A model generated the notes under the pieces. The model made no database searches. It saw nothing but the letters and a program-made list of their open reading frames with translations, and was not told where the DNA came from. From positions 1-12,581 of the forward strand of contig CACZPA010000251.1 of NCBI GenBank assembly GCA_902782895.1: 12,581 nt of DNA, in the 5' to 3' direction. The translations under genes and the position numbers were made by a program. Numbering within the stretch: position 1 is the first letter of the stretch; the number at the start of each line of letters is the position of its first letter. This document shows positions 1 to 5,503 of this stretch, piece by piece. The DNA is from an uncultured Eubacteriales bacterium. Its GTDB lineage: Bacteria; Bacillota; Clostridia; Lachnospirales; Bianqueaceae.

Positions 1-1914
1 AATCCGACCCGTTTCTGCCTGATCGGCGAGGGAGAAATGCCGATTACCGAAATGATGGCGGCTCTCCGTTCTCTGAACTACGACGGATTCTTCTCGCTGG
101 AGTGGGATCCCGCCTGGATGCCGGAGCTCGACGACATGGAGATTATTTTCTCGCATTTTGTCAGCGTGCTCAGTCAGTACGGGGACACTTCCCGCGCGGC
201 TTCTTCCCTCTACTACAACCGCGCTCATACCGGACGTTATGTCTGGAAAAAAGACCTGCTGATCGAAGAGACTTTCCCACAGGTTCTGGACCGCATGGTG
301 GAAGAATTCCCCGATCAGTACGCGTTCAAGTATACGACGCTGGACTATACACGTACTTACAGCGAATTCCGCGACGACGTTGACGCGTTCGCGCGCAGCC
401 TGATCGCGCTCGGCGTAAAAGCCGGCTCGCACGTCGCGATCTGGGCGACCAATCTGCCGCAATGGTATATTACGTTCTGGGCTACTACCAAGATCGGCGC
501 GGTCCTGGTTACGATGAATACCGCCTATAAGATCCACGAGGCGGAGTATCTGCTCCACCAGTCGGATACGCATACGCTTGTCATGGTAGAAGGATTCCGT
601 GACGCGCATTATTCAGAGATTATGGCTGAGCTCTGTCCCGAGCTTGAGAATACACCGTCCGGTTCACCGCTGCACAGCAAACGGCTTCCGTTCCTGCGCA
701 ACATCATTACGGTCGGCTTACGTCAGAAAGGCTGCATGACCTGGAACGAAGCGCTCGAGCGCGGCAAGACGGTTTCTCCGGCACAGGTGGAGGCTATGGC
801 CGCGGCCGTCGACAAAGACGATGTCTGCAATATGCAGTACACCTCCGGTACGACCGGCTTCCCCAAGGGCGTTATGCTGACACATTACAATGTCGTCAAC
901 AACGGCAAATGCATCGGCGACTGCATGGAGCTTTCGACCGCGGACCGCATGATGATCCAGGTTCCGATGTTCCACTGCTTCGGCATGGTGCTCGCGATGA
1001 CCGCATCCATGACGCACGGCGCGACACTCTATCCGCTGCCCTATTTCTCGCCCAAGCCGGCGCTTGCCTGCATCAATTCTGAGCACATCACGGCTTTCCA
1101 CGGCGTTCCGACAATGTTCATCTCCATGCTGGAGAATCCGGACTTTGAAAAGACCGATTTCTCCTATATGCGGACCGGTATCATGGCAGGAAGCCCCTGC
1201 CCGGTCGCTGTCATGCAGGACGTTGTCAATAAAATGCACATGAGTGAGATCGTCATTACCTATGGACAGACCGAAGCGTCCCCCGGCTGCACGATGAGTT
1301 CGATCAACGATTCGATCGAGAAACGTGTCAACACCGTCGGAAAGGCCCTGCCTGAGGTCGAATGCAAGATCGTCGATCCGGAGACCGGCGAGGAATGCCC
1401 GGATGAAGTGACCGGCGAATTTGTCGCCCGTGGATACAATATCATGAAAGGCTATTACAAGATGCCGAAGGCTACCGCAGCCGCGATCGATAAGGATGGG
1501 TGGCTGCATACCGGCGATCTTGCGGCCCGCACGCCGGACGGTTACTACCGCATCACGGGACGTCTGAAGGATATGATTATCCGCGGCGGTGAGAATATCT
1601 ATCCCAAGGAGATCGAAGAATTCATCTACACGCATCCGAAGGTCAGTGATGTACAGGTTATCGGCGTGCCGAGCGAACAGTACGGCGAGGAGATCATGGC
1701 CTGCGTCATCCTGAAGGAAGGCGAGACGATGACCGAGGACGAGATGAAAGCTTATGTCAACGCACATATGGCGCGGCATAAGGTGCCCCGCTATGTGGAA
1801 TTCGTCGACAGTTTCCCGATGAACGCTGCCGGCAAAATCCAGAAATACAAGATGCGCGAGAACGCCATCGAGAAGCTCGGTCTGCAGAAGGCCGCGAAAG
1901 TGGTGACTGCCTGA
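1..1914 (+). CDS. TIM-barrel isomerase / acyl-CoA synthetase fusion protein (5' end outside window)
   Basis: The reading frame is open from base 1, so the true start lies upstream; the ATG at 37 is internal. Residues are numbered from that ATG. Residues 1 to about 48, plus 12 codons before it, resemble the C-terminal end of a xylose-isomerase-like sugar-phosphate isomerase/epimerase (YDGFFSLEWDPAWMPELDD, then a helix). A linker of about 25 residues leads into a full AMP-forming acyl-CoA synthetase domain (about 74-625). That domain shows YTSGTTG at 268-274, YGQTE at 409-413, HTGD at 491-494, GRLKD at 508-512 and the C-terminal catalytic lysine K600 in AAGKIQK. Members of this family activate a carboxylic acid through an acyl-adenylate and transfer it to CoA. 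The substrate cannot be read from sequence. I see no stop, frameshift or ribosome binding site between the two parts, so a real fusion is the simplest reading. The stop overlaps the next start (TGATG), so the two genes are probably translationally coupled. Confidence 0.88.
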   Translation, partial: NPTRFCLIGEGEMPITEMMAALRSLNYDGFFSLEWDPAWMPELDDMEIIFSHFVSVLSQYGDTSRAASSLYYNRAHTGRYVWKKDLLIEETFPQVLDRMVEEFPDQYAFKYTTLDYTRTYSEFRDDVDAFARSLIALGVKAGSHVAIWATNLPQWYITFWATTKIGAVLVTMNTAYKIHEAEYLLHQSDTHTLVMVEGFRDAHYSEIMAELCPELENTPSGSPLHSKRLPFLRNIITVGLRQKGCMTWNEALERGKTVSPAQVEAMAAAVDKDDVCNMQYTSGTTGFPKGVMLTHYNVVNNGKCIGDCMELSTADRMMIQVPMFHCFGMVLAMTASMTHGATLYPLPYFSPKPALACINSEHITAFHGVPTMFISMLENPDFEKTDFSYMRTGIMAGSPCPVAVMQDVVNKMHMSEIVITYGQTEASPGCTMSSINDSIEKRVNTVGKALPEVECKIVDPETGEECPDEVTGEFVARGYNIMKGYYKMPKATAAAIDKDGWLHTGDLAARTPDGYYRITGRLKDMIIRGGENIYPKEIEEFIYTHPKVSDVQVIGVPSEQYGEEIMACVILKEGETMTEDEMKAYVNAHMARHKVPRYVEFVDSFPMNAAGKIQKYKMRENAIEKLGLQKAAKVVTA

Positions 1915-2726
1915 TGATTCTCGGTAAATTCAAAGCTTACGACGCGCATTGTCATATTTTTCCCGACAAAATCGCCTCACGCGCGGTCAAGGGAACGGAT
2001 GATTTCTACGGCGAGCACTCCACCGGTGACGGGACTGTAAAGGGTCTGATCACGGAAGGAACCGCTGCCGGGATTGACGGATTCGTAGTACAGTCCGTCG
2101 CGACAACACCGCATCAGGTCCGCAGCATCAACCGTTTTATCGCAGATTCCGTTGCCGCCCATCCGGATCTGCTGACAGGACTCGGGACACTTCATCCCCG
2201 CAGCGAGGATATCCCCGGTGATGTGGCGAACCTGCTGGAGCTGGGTCTCCATGGTGTAAAAATGCACCCGGATATTCAGGGATTCGCGGCAGATGATCCC
2301 GGATATCTCGCGATTTACACGGAATGCGAGAAAGCCGGGCTCCCGGTGCTGCTGCATACGGGTGACCGCCGTTATGATATGTCCAATCCGAACCGGATTC
2401 TGCCTCTGTTGGAGAAATATCCGGATCTGACCTTTATCGGCGCGCATTTTGGCGGTTGGTCGATCTGGGAGGACGCGGTCAAGGTCTACAAGGGGATTCC
2501 AAATTTCTACGTGGACTGTTCCTCTTCTCTGCCTTATCTTTCCAAAGAAGCCGCTGTCCGGATCATCCGTGAATACGGTGCGGATCACATTATGTTCGGG
2601 ACAGATTATCCGATGTGGACACCGCAGAGCGAGATCGATACGGTCCTCTCCCTCGGACTGACGGACGACGAGCTCACACAGATCTTCAGTCTGACCGCGA
2701 TTAAAGTGTTTGGCATCGTACAGTAA
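1914..2726 (+). CDS. amidohydrolase_2-family metal-dependent hydrolase or decarboxylase
   Basis: This 270-residue protein has the amidohydrolase_2 layout. The N-terminal metal motif is DAHCH (H12, H14), followed by GVKMHPD at 114-120, LLHTGD at 146-151 (H148), GAHFGG at 176-181 (H178) and a C-terminal FGTDYP (D231). Together these supply the usual TIM-barrel metal ligands and catalytic Asp. Known members hydrolyse ring or amide bonds, hydrate, or decarboxylate small carboxylic acids (for example the ACMSD and resorcylate decarboxylase branch); which reaction applies here is unknown. The ATG shares bases with the TGA of the ligase gene and has only a weak upstream purine stretch, which implies coupling to the upstream gene. 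The pairing suggests the two proteins act on the same compound or its CoA ester. A hairpin terminator follows 18 bp after the stop. Family assignment is firm; specific function is open. Confidence 0.85.
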   Translation: MILGKFKAYDAHCHIFPDKIASRAVKGTDDFYGEHSTGDGTVKGLITEGTAAGIDGFVVQSVATTPHQVRSINRFIADSVAAHPDLLTGLGTLHPRSEDIPGDVANLLELGLHGVKMHPDIQGFAADDPGYLAIYTECEKAGLPVLLHTGDRRYDMSNPNRILPLLEKYPDLTFIGAHFGGWSIWEDAVKVYKGIPNFYVDCSSSLPYLSKEAAVRIIREYGADHIMFGTDYPMWTPQSEIDTVLSLGLTDDELTQIFSLTAIKVFGIVQ

Positions 2727-2744
2727 TTCTGTGCAAAAACATGA

Positions 2745-2785
2745 GCCCGTGAACAAGAGATTCACGGGCCCTTTTAGTTTTATTT
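2745..2785 (+). terminator. intrinsic terminator after the amidohydrolase gene
   Basis: A perfect 9-bp stem, GCCCGTGAA (2745-2753) with TTCACGGGC (2761-2769), has a 7-nt loop and is followed by a T-rich tract (CTTTTAGTTTTATTT). It lies between two convergent genes. Read on the other strand, the same stem is followed by a run of five T, so it may also stop the membrane-protein transcript. Confidence 0.85.
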
Positions 2786-2795
2786 CCGCGGGCGC

Positions 2796-3449
2796 TTATT
2801 TGATTTTCGCCTTCACACAGCGTTCCGTGATGAATTTCTCCACGAAATCAAAATCCGCGTCCTCGGCATAGACCTGATTCTTATCGAACTTGTAGTTCAC
2901 ATGGATCGTGTTCCGTTTACGGCGGACCTTTACGATCTCGACATCCTTGAAAACAGAGGTGCTGGAGCTTTTCGCGGCGATATTCAGCCCCAAACCGGCG
3001 ACGGCCGGTTTTCCCGCCAAAGCACCCGCCAGCATTGTCAGCCAGCTGATCGCTTCCACCTTCTTGAACTGTCTCGGCATCTGAATATGCGTCACTGACT
3101 GATCCGTCATCTCAAAAAGCACCTGATATTTCCCGCCGTATATCGCGGCAACGATCAGATAGGCGATGATGCTGATCACCAGAAAGACACCGATCAGGAT
3201 CACGAATCCTTTGGACATCTGCCACAAATCACTCCCGGATTTGATGTTTCGCTCAAACAAATTGAGTATCAGCATGAAAAGATAAACTACTCCAAAAGCA
3301 ATACCCAGAACTTTCCAGACTGTAAACAGAATTTCCGGATTGCGGAGCATATCAAACTCATACGTCCAGCGATAAATACCGTCCGGACAACGCCAGATAT
3401 TCTGCGTAACGCGTTCCCCTTTCATGATCGAATCCTTATTCTCTGCCAT
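2796..3449 (-). CDS. uncharacterised membrane protein with two transmembrane helices
   Basis: This 217-residue protein does not match a family I can name with confidence. Two strongly hydrophobic segments, about 41-64 and 81-104, look like a transmembrane hairpin. They are preceded by a soluble N-terminus containing WRCPDGIYRWTYE. A third Ala/Gly-rich stretch (about 136-158) is less convincing as a helix. The C-terminal 110 residues alternate beta-like and charged segments (SVFKDVEIVKV, TIHVNYKFDK) and end in a helix. That pattern recalls bacterial PH-like membrane-associated domains, an inference from pattern only. An in-frame ATG lies 7 codons upstream at 3470 but has no ribosome binding site. 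The chosen ATG has GGGAGGAAG upstream, although the spacing is somewhat long. The gene stands alone, convergent with the amidohydrolase gene and divergent from cysK. Confidence 0.7.
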   Translation of the reverse strand: MAENKDSIMKGERVTQNIWRCPDGIYRWTYEFDMLRNPEILFTVWKVLGIAFGVVYLFMLILNLFERNIKSGSDLWQMSKGFVILIGVFLVISIIAYLIVAAIYGGKYQVLFEMTDQSVTHIQMPRQFKKVEAISWLTMLAGALAGKPAVAGLGLNIAAKSSSTSVFKDVEIVKVRRKRNTIHVNYKFDKNQVYAEDADFDFVEKFITERCVKAKIK

Positions 3450-3506
3450 ATCGTGTATTCTTCCTCCCATGTCACTTGTTATTTTATTGTTTATGAATCC
3501 AAGACC

Positions 3507-3535
3507 AGTATAACAGACGATTTACGCAAAAACAA
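3507..3535 (-). promoter_or_regulatory. promoter of the membrane-protein gene
   Basis: On the minus strand, TTGTTT (3535-3530) and TATACT (3512-3507) are separated by 17 bp, and TG lies one base before the -10 (extended -10). Transcription would begin near 3500, giving a leader of about 50 nt before the start at 3449. The -35 is a partial match, so this is a moderate call. Confidence 0.55.
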
Positions 3536-3608
3536 CATCCGAATCGGCAGAGTCCGACATTTTACAGCTTATTGTTTATCAAATATCATAAATCATATAT
3601 CTTTATGC

Positions 3609-3637
3609 TTGACAAGGCATCCGTATGATGTTATAAT
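3609..3637 (+). promoter_or_regulatory. sigma-A-type promoter of cysK and the Rrf2 regulator
   Basis: A perfect TTGACA (3609-3614) and a perfect TATAAT (3632-3637) are 17 bp apart. The expected start site is near 3644, leaving a leader of about 40 nt. That is too short for a T-box or SAM riboswitch, so control is probably at initiation. The -10 lies inside the left arm of the palindrome at 3631-3667. Confidence 0.88.
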
Positions 3638-3667
3638 TTACCCACTACTTTGGTAGGTATATTATAA
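3631..3667 (+). promoter_or_regulatory. 37-bp palindromic operator over the -10 and start site, probably bound by the Rrf2 regulator
   Basis: The site is an inverted repeat centred on base 3649. The outer arms TTATAAT (3631-3637) and ATTATAA (3661-3667) match perfectly. The inner arms include TACC (3639-3642) with GGTA (3656-3659) and AC (3644-3645) with GT (3653-3654). In all, 14 of 18 base pairs are symmetric. A repressor bound here would block the -10 and the start site. Rrf2-family dimers bind long AT-flanked palindromes of this kind, and such a gene is second in the operon, so autoregulation is the likely arrangement. The link between protein and site is inference. Confidence 0.65.
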
Positions 3668-3684
3668 GAAAGGGAGAGACAAAC

Positions 3685-4617
3685 ATGAAAAAGATTTACA
3701 AAAGCGCAGATCAGTTAATCGGAAACACCCCTCTGCTTGAGCTTTCGCATATAGAAAAGAGCGAAAATCTCGAAGCGACACTTCTGGCCAAGCTGGAGTA
3801 TTTTAATCCGGCCGGATCCGTAAAGGACCGTATCGCGAAAGCCATGATCGATGATGCCGAGGCTAAGGGACTTCTGAAGCCGGATTCTGTGATTATCGAG
3901 CCCACATCCGGCAATACCGGTATCGGCCTTGCTTCAGTCGCGGCGGCACGGGGCTATCGCATCATTATCACCATGCCGGAGACCATGAGCGTTGAACGCC
4001 GTCAGCTGATGAAGGCTTACGGCGCGGAGCTGGTTCTTTCCGACGGGGCGGCAGGTATGAAAGGCGCGATCGCAAAGGCTAATGAGCTTGCCGAGCAGAT
4101 TCCGAACAGCTTCATTCCGGGACAGTTTGTAAATCCGGCCAATCCTGCCGTGCACAGAAGCACCACCGGCCCCGAGATCTGGGAAGACACAGACGGCGAG
4201 GTGGATATCTTTGTTGCGGGAGTCGGTACCGGCGGCACCATTACAGGCGTCGGCGAGTATCTCAAGAGCAAGAACCCAAATGTTAAGGTCGTCGCTGTCG
4301 AGCCCGCTGCTTCCGCTGTTCTTTCCACCGGCAAGCCCGGCGCGCACAAGATTCAGGGTATCGGCGCGGGATTTGTCCCCGATGTGCTGAACACTTCTGT
4401 CTATGACGAAATCATCGCCGTTAGCAACGAAGATGCTTTCGCGGTCGGCAAACGCATCGGCAAGCAGGAAGGCGTTCTGGTCGGTATTTCCTCCGGCGCA
4501 GCTGCTTATGCCGCTATTGAGCTTGCAAAGAGACCCGAGAACAAAGGCAAGACCATCGTTGTCCTGCTGCCGGATACGGGGGACCGCTATCTGTCCACTC
4601 CGCTCTTCGCGGACTGA
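3685..4617 (+). CDS. cysK: cysteine synthase A (O-acetylserine sulfhydrylase)
   Basis: This pyridoxal-phosphate enzyme converts O-acetylserine and sulfide to cysteine and acetate in the cytosol. At 310 residues it has the usual CysK length. It shows GNTPLLEL at 13-20, the PLP Schiff-base lysine K47 in NPAGSVKDR, and the substrate loop TSGNTG at 74-79. The phosphate-binding GTGGTITG comes next, then the SSGAAA segment and the typical C-terminal [13 protein letters not shown]. Each motif expected for a working enzyme is present. The ATG is preceded by AAGGGAGAGACAAAC, a good ribosome binding site. The gene is transcribed from the promoter at 3609-3637 and is followed 8 bp later by an Rrf2 regulator. 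In Bacillus, CysK also signals O-acetylserine level by forming a complex with the Rrf2 protein CymR, so a regulatory as well as a catalytic role is possible here. CysM cannot be fully excluded from sequence alone. Confidence 0.95.
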   Translation: MKKIYKSADQLIGNTPLLELSHIEKSENLEATLLAKLEYFNPAGSVKDRIAKAMIDDAEAKGLLKPDSVIIEPTSGNTGIGLASVAAARGYRIIITMPETMSVERRQLMKAYGAELVLSDGAAGMKGAIAKANELAEQIPNSFIPGQFVNPANPAVHRSTTGPEIWEDTDGEVDIFVAGVGTGGTITGVGEYLKSKNPNVKVVAVEPAASAVLSTGKPGAHKIQGIGAGFVPDVLNTSVYDEIIAVSNEDAFAVGKRIGKQEGVLVGISSGAAAYAAIELAKRPENKGKTIVVLLPDTGDRYLSTPLFAD

Positions 4618-4625
4618 TTCCGTCC

Positions 4626-5072
4626 ATGGTTTCTTCAACAAGAGGCCGTTATGCTCTGCGGGTCCTGATCGATATCGCGGAGAACAGTCATGGCGAATAC
4701 ATTGCCATGAAGGACGTTGCTGCCCGGCAGGAGATTTCGCTGAAATATCTGGAAAAGATCCTGCCCATCCTTGTCTCTCATCATCTTGTGGAGGGAATTC
4801 ACGGCAAGGGCGGCGGCTACCGTTTGTCCCGCGATCCCTCCGAATACACGGTCGGTGAGATTCTTCGCCTGACAGAGAACGACATCGCTCCTGTGGCCTG
4901 TCTGCAGAATGATGCTCTGCCCTGCAGCCGTGCCGCGAACTGCCGTACACTGCCAATGTGGGAAGAACTGGACCGCAGAATCAGCGAATATCTGGACAGC
5001 ATTACCCTCGCGGATCTGATGCGTTCAACGGAGGCGGCACAGGACAGCATCGCAGCTTCCGGCAGAGTTTAA
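4626..5072 (+). CDS. Rrf2-family transcriptional regulator with IscR-type cysteine triad
   Basis: This 148-residue protein starts with the family signature STRGRYALRVLIDIAE. A winged helix-turn-helix follows (about 26-72; ISLKYLEKIL and the wing GKGGGYRLSRDP). The dimerisation helix toward the C-terminus carries WEELDRRI and SITLADLM. Cysteines at 92, 100 and 106 fall where IscR has its three cluster-binding cysteines. The fourth IscR ligand, a histidine three residues after the last cysteine, is replaced by Leu109 (CRTLPMW). A bound Fe-S cluster is therefore plausible but not certain. CymR, the cysteine-metabolism regulator of this family in Bacillus, lacks the triad; the cysK neighbour points to cysteine or sulfur control. 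The start fits the family N-terminus. No ribosome binding site is visible before it and the gap from cysK is 8 bp, so translation probably depends on coupling. It is likely to repress its own operon at 3631-3667. Confidence 0.9.
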   Translation: MVSSTRGRYALRVLIDIAENSHGEYIAMKDVAARQEISLKYLEKILPILVSHHLVEGIHGKGGGYRLSRDPSEYTVGEILRLTENDIAPVACLQNDALPCSRAANCRTLPMWEELDRRISEYLDSITLADLMRSTEAAQDSIAASGRV

Positions 5073-5094
5073 GCTCATAAGAAATAACCTTCAT

Positions 5095-5130
5095 AAAACC
5101 GCGCGAATCCGTTTCGTGCGGTTTTGCTAT
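5095..5130 (+). terminator. intrinsic terminator of the cysK-rrf2 operon
   Basis: A 13-bp stem with one G-T pair joins AAAACCGCGCGAA (5095-5107) to TTCGTGCGGTTTT (5113-5125) around a 5-nt loop. The 3' arm itself ends in TTTT. It begins 22 bp after the stop codon of the regulator. Confidence 0.85.
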
Positions 5131-5145
5131 ATTGGACAAAGCACA

Positions 5146-5178
5146 TAAAAACACCGCCGGTCATTCACGACCGACGGT
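5146..5178 (-). terminator. intrinsic terminator of the 6S RNA / tRNA-Ala unit
   Basis: On the minus strand, ACCGTCGGTC (5178-5169) pairs with GACCGGCGGT (5162-5153) over 10 bp with one G-T pair and a 6-nt loop. The sequence continues as GTTTTTA. It starts 11 bp past the tRNA end and is separate from the oppositely oriented terminator at 5095-5130. Confidence 0.85.
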
Positions 5179-5189
5179 ACCAAGAATAG

Positions 5190-5262
5190 TGGACGGGAAG
5201 GGATTCGAACCCTCGACCTCCGCGATGCGAACGCGGCGCTCTCCCAGCTGAGCCACTCGCCC
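5190..5262 (-). tRNA. tRNA-Ala (anticodon CGC)
   Basis: A 73-nt cloverleaf can be folded fully. It has the acceptor GGGCGAG with CCCGTCC, the D arm GCTC-AGCTGGGA-GAGC, the anticodon arm CCGCG-TTCGCAT-CGCGG (anticodon CGC, reading GCG), the 5-nt variable loop AGGTC and the T arm GAGGG-TTCGAAT-CCCTT. The acceptor carries G3-U70, the main identity element for alanyl-tRNA synthetase, and A73 is the discriminator. One acceptor pair, A6 with C67, is mismatched. The 3' CCA is not encoded, so CCA-adding enzyme is needed. The gene sits about 9 nt after the end of the 6S RNA closing stem. Confidence 0.95.
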
Positions 5263-5265
5263 ATC

Positions 5266-5460
5266 CGATATCCCGAGATGTCGACGCCTGTAATTTGATC
5301 CCTAGCAATTATGCCAGGTGGGTGTTCGCAGTAACCAGTCTGCCCTCCCTTGCCTGTCTCCAGGAATTAGCTTAGGGCCCGGCATCGTGGGCTAGCATTT
5401 GAAACTCCCGTTAAAAAGGTGTAGGTTCAAATACATAGGCTATCGTGCACCTCAGGAATT
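5266..5460 (-). ncRNA. ssrS: 6S RNA
   Basis: 6S RNA mimics an open promoter and binds the housekeeping RNA polymerase holoenzyme, lowering its activity in slow growth. The call rests on structure. Near the 5' end CCTGAGGTG (5456-5448) pairs with CATCTCGGG (5280-5272). GCCT (5440-5437) pairs with AGGC (5289-5286). GTATTTGA (5434-5427) pairs with TCAAATTAC (5298-5290) with one bulge. These form the interrupted closing stem. Single-stranded stretches then make the large central bubble, and ATGCCGGG (5385-5378) pairs with CCTGGCAT (5318-5311) at the base of the apical arm. The 3' segment TTACAGGC...ACATCTCGG closely resembles the 3' end of E. coli 6S RNA. Length is about 195 nt, normal for the family. 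The 5' end is inferred from the promoter at 5467-5495. The 3' end is approximate and may be set by processing of the adjoining tRNA. Confidence 0.88.
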
Positions 5461-5466
5461 GGCTAT

Positions 5467-5495
5467 ATTATACCGCAAAAGCTCAGATAATGCAA
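5467..5495 (-). promoter_or_regulatory. promoter of the 6S RNA / tRNA-Ala unit
   Basis: On the minus strand, TTGCAT (5495-5490) and a perfect TATAAT (5472-5467) are separated by 17 bp. Transcription would begin near 5460, which matches the 5' edge of the 6S closing stem. The -35 lies only 8 bp beyond the recN stop codon, and no clear terminator separates them, so some readthrough from the recN operon is possible. Confidence 0.85.
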
Positions 5496-5503
5496 GCCTT
5501 TTT

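Noticed and set aside
718..1779. 353-codon open frame on the minus strand opposite the acyl-CoA synthetase
   Set aside because: It lies wholly inside a gene with all family motifs on the plus strand. The translation has shadow-like composition with many His, Arg and Asp and no recognisable domain.
3645..3684. riboswitch or T-box leader before cysK
   Set aside because: The predicted leader is only about 40 nt, with no specifier loop, T-box core or terminator. The dyad symmetry there is better explained as an operator.
5476..5502. possible terminator hairpin between recN and the 6S RNA
   Set aside because: AAAAGGCT and AGCTTTT can pair only with a bulge over a short stem, and no T tract follows in the right place.
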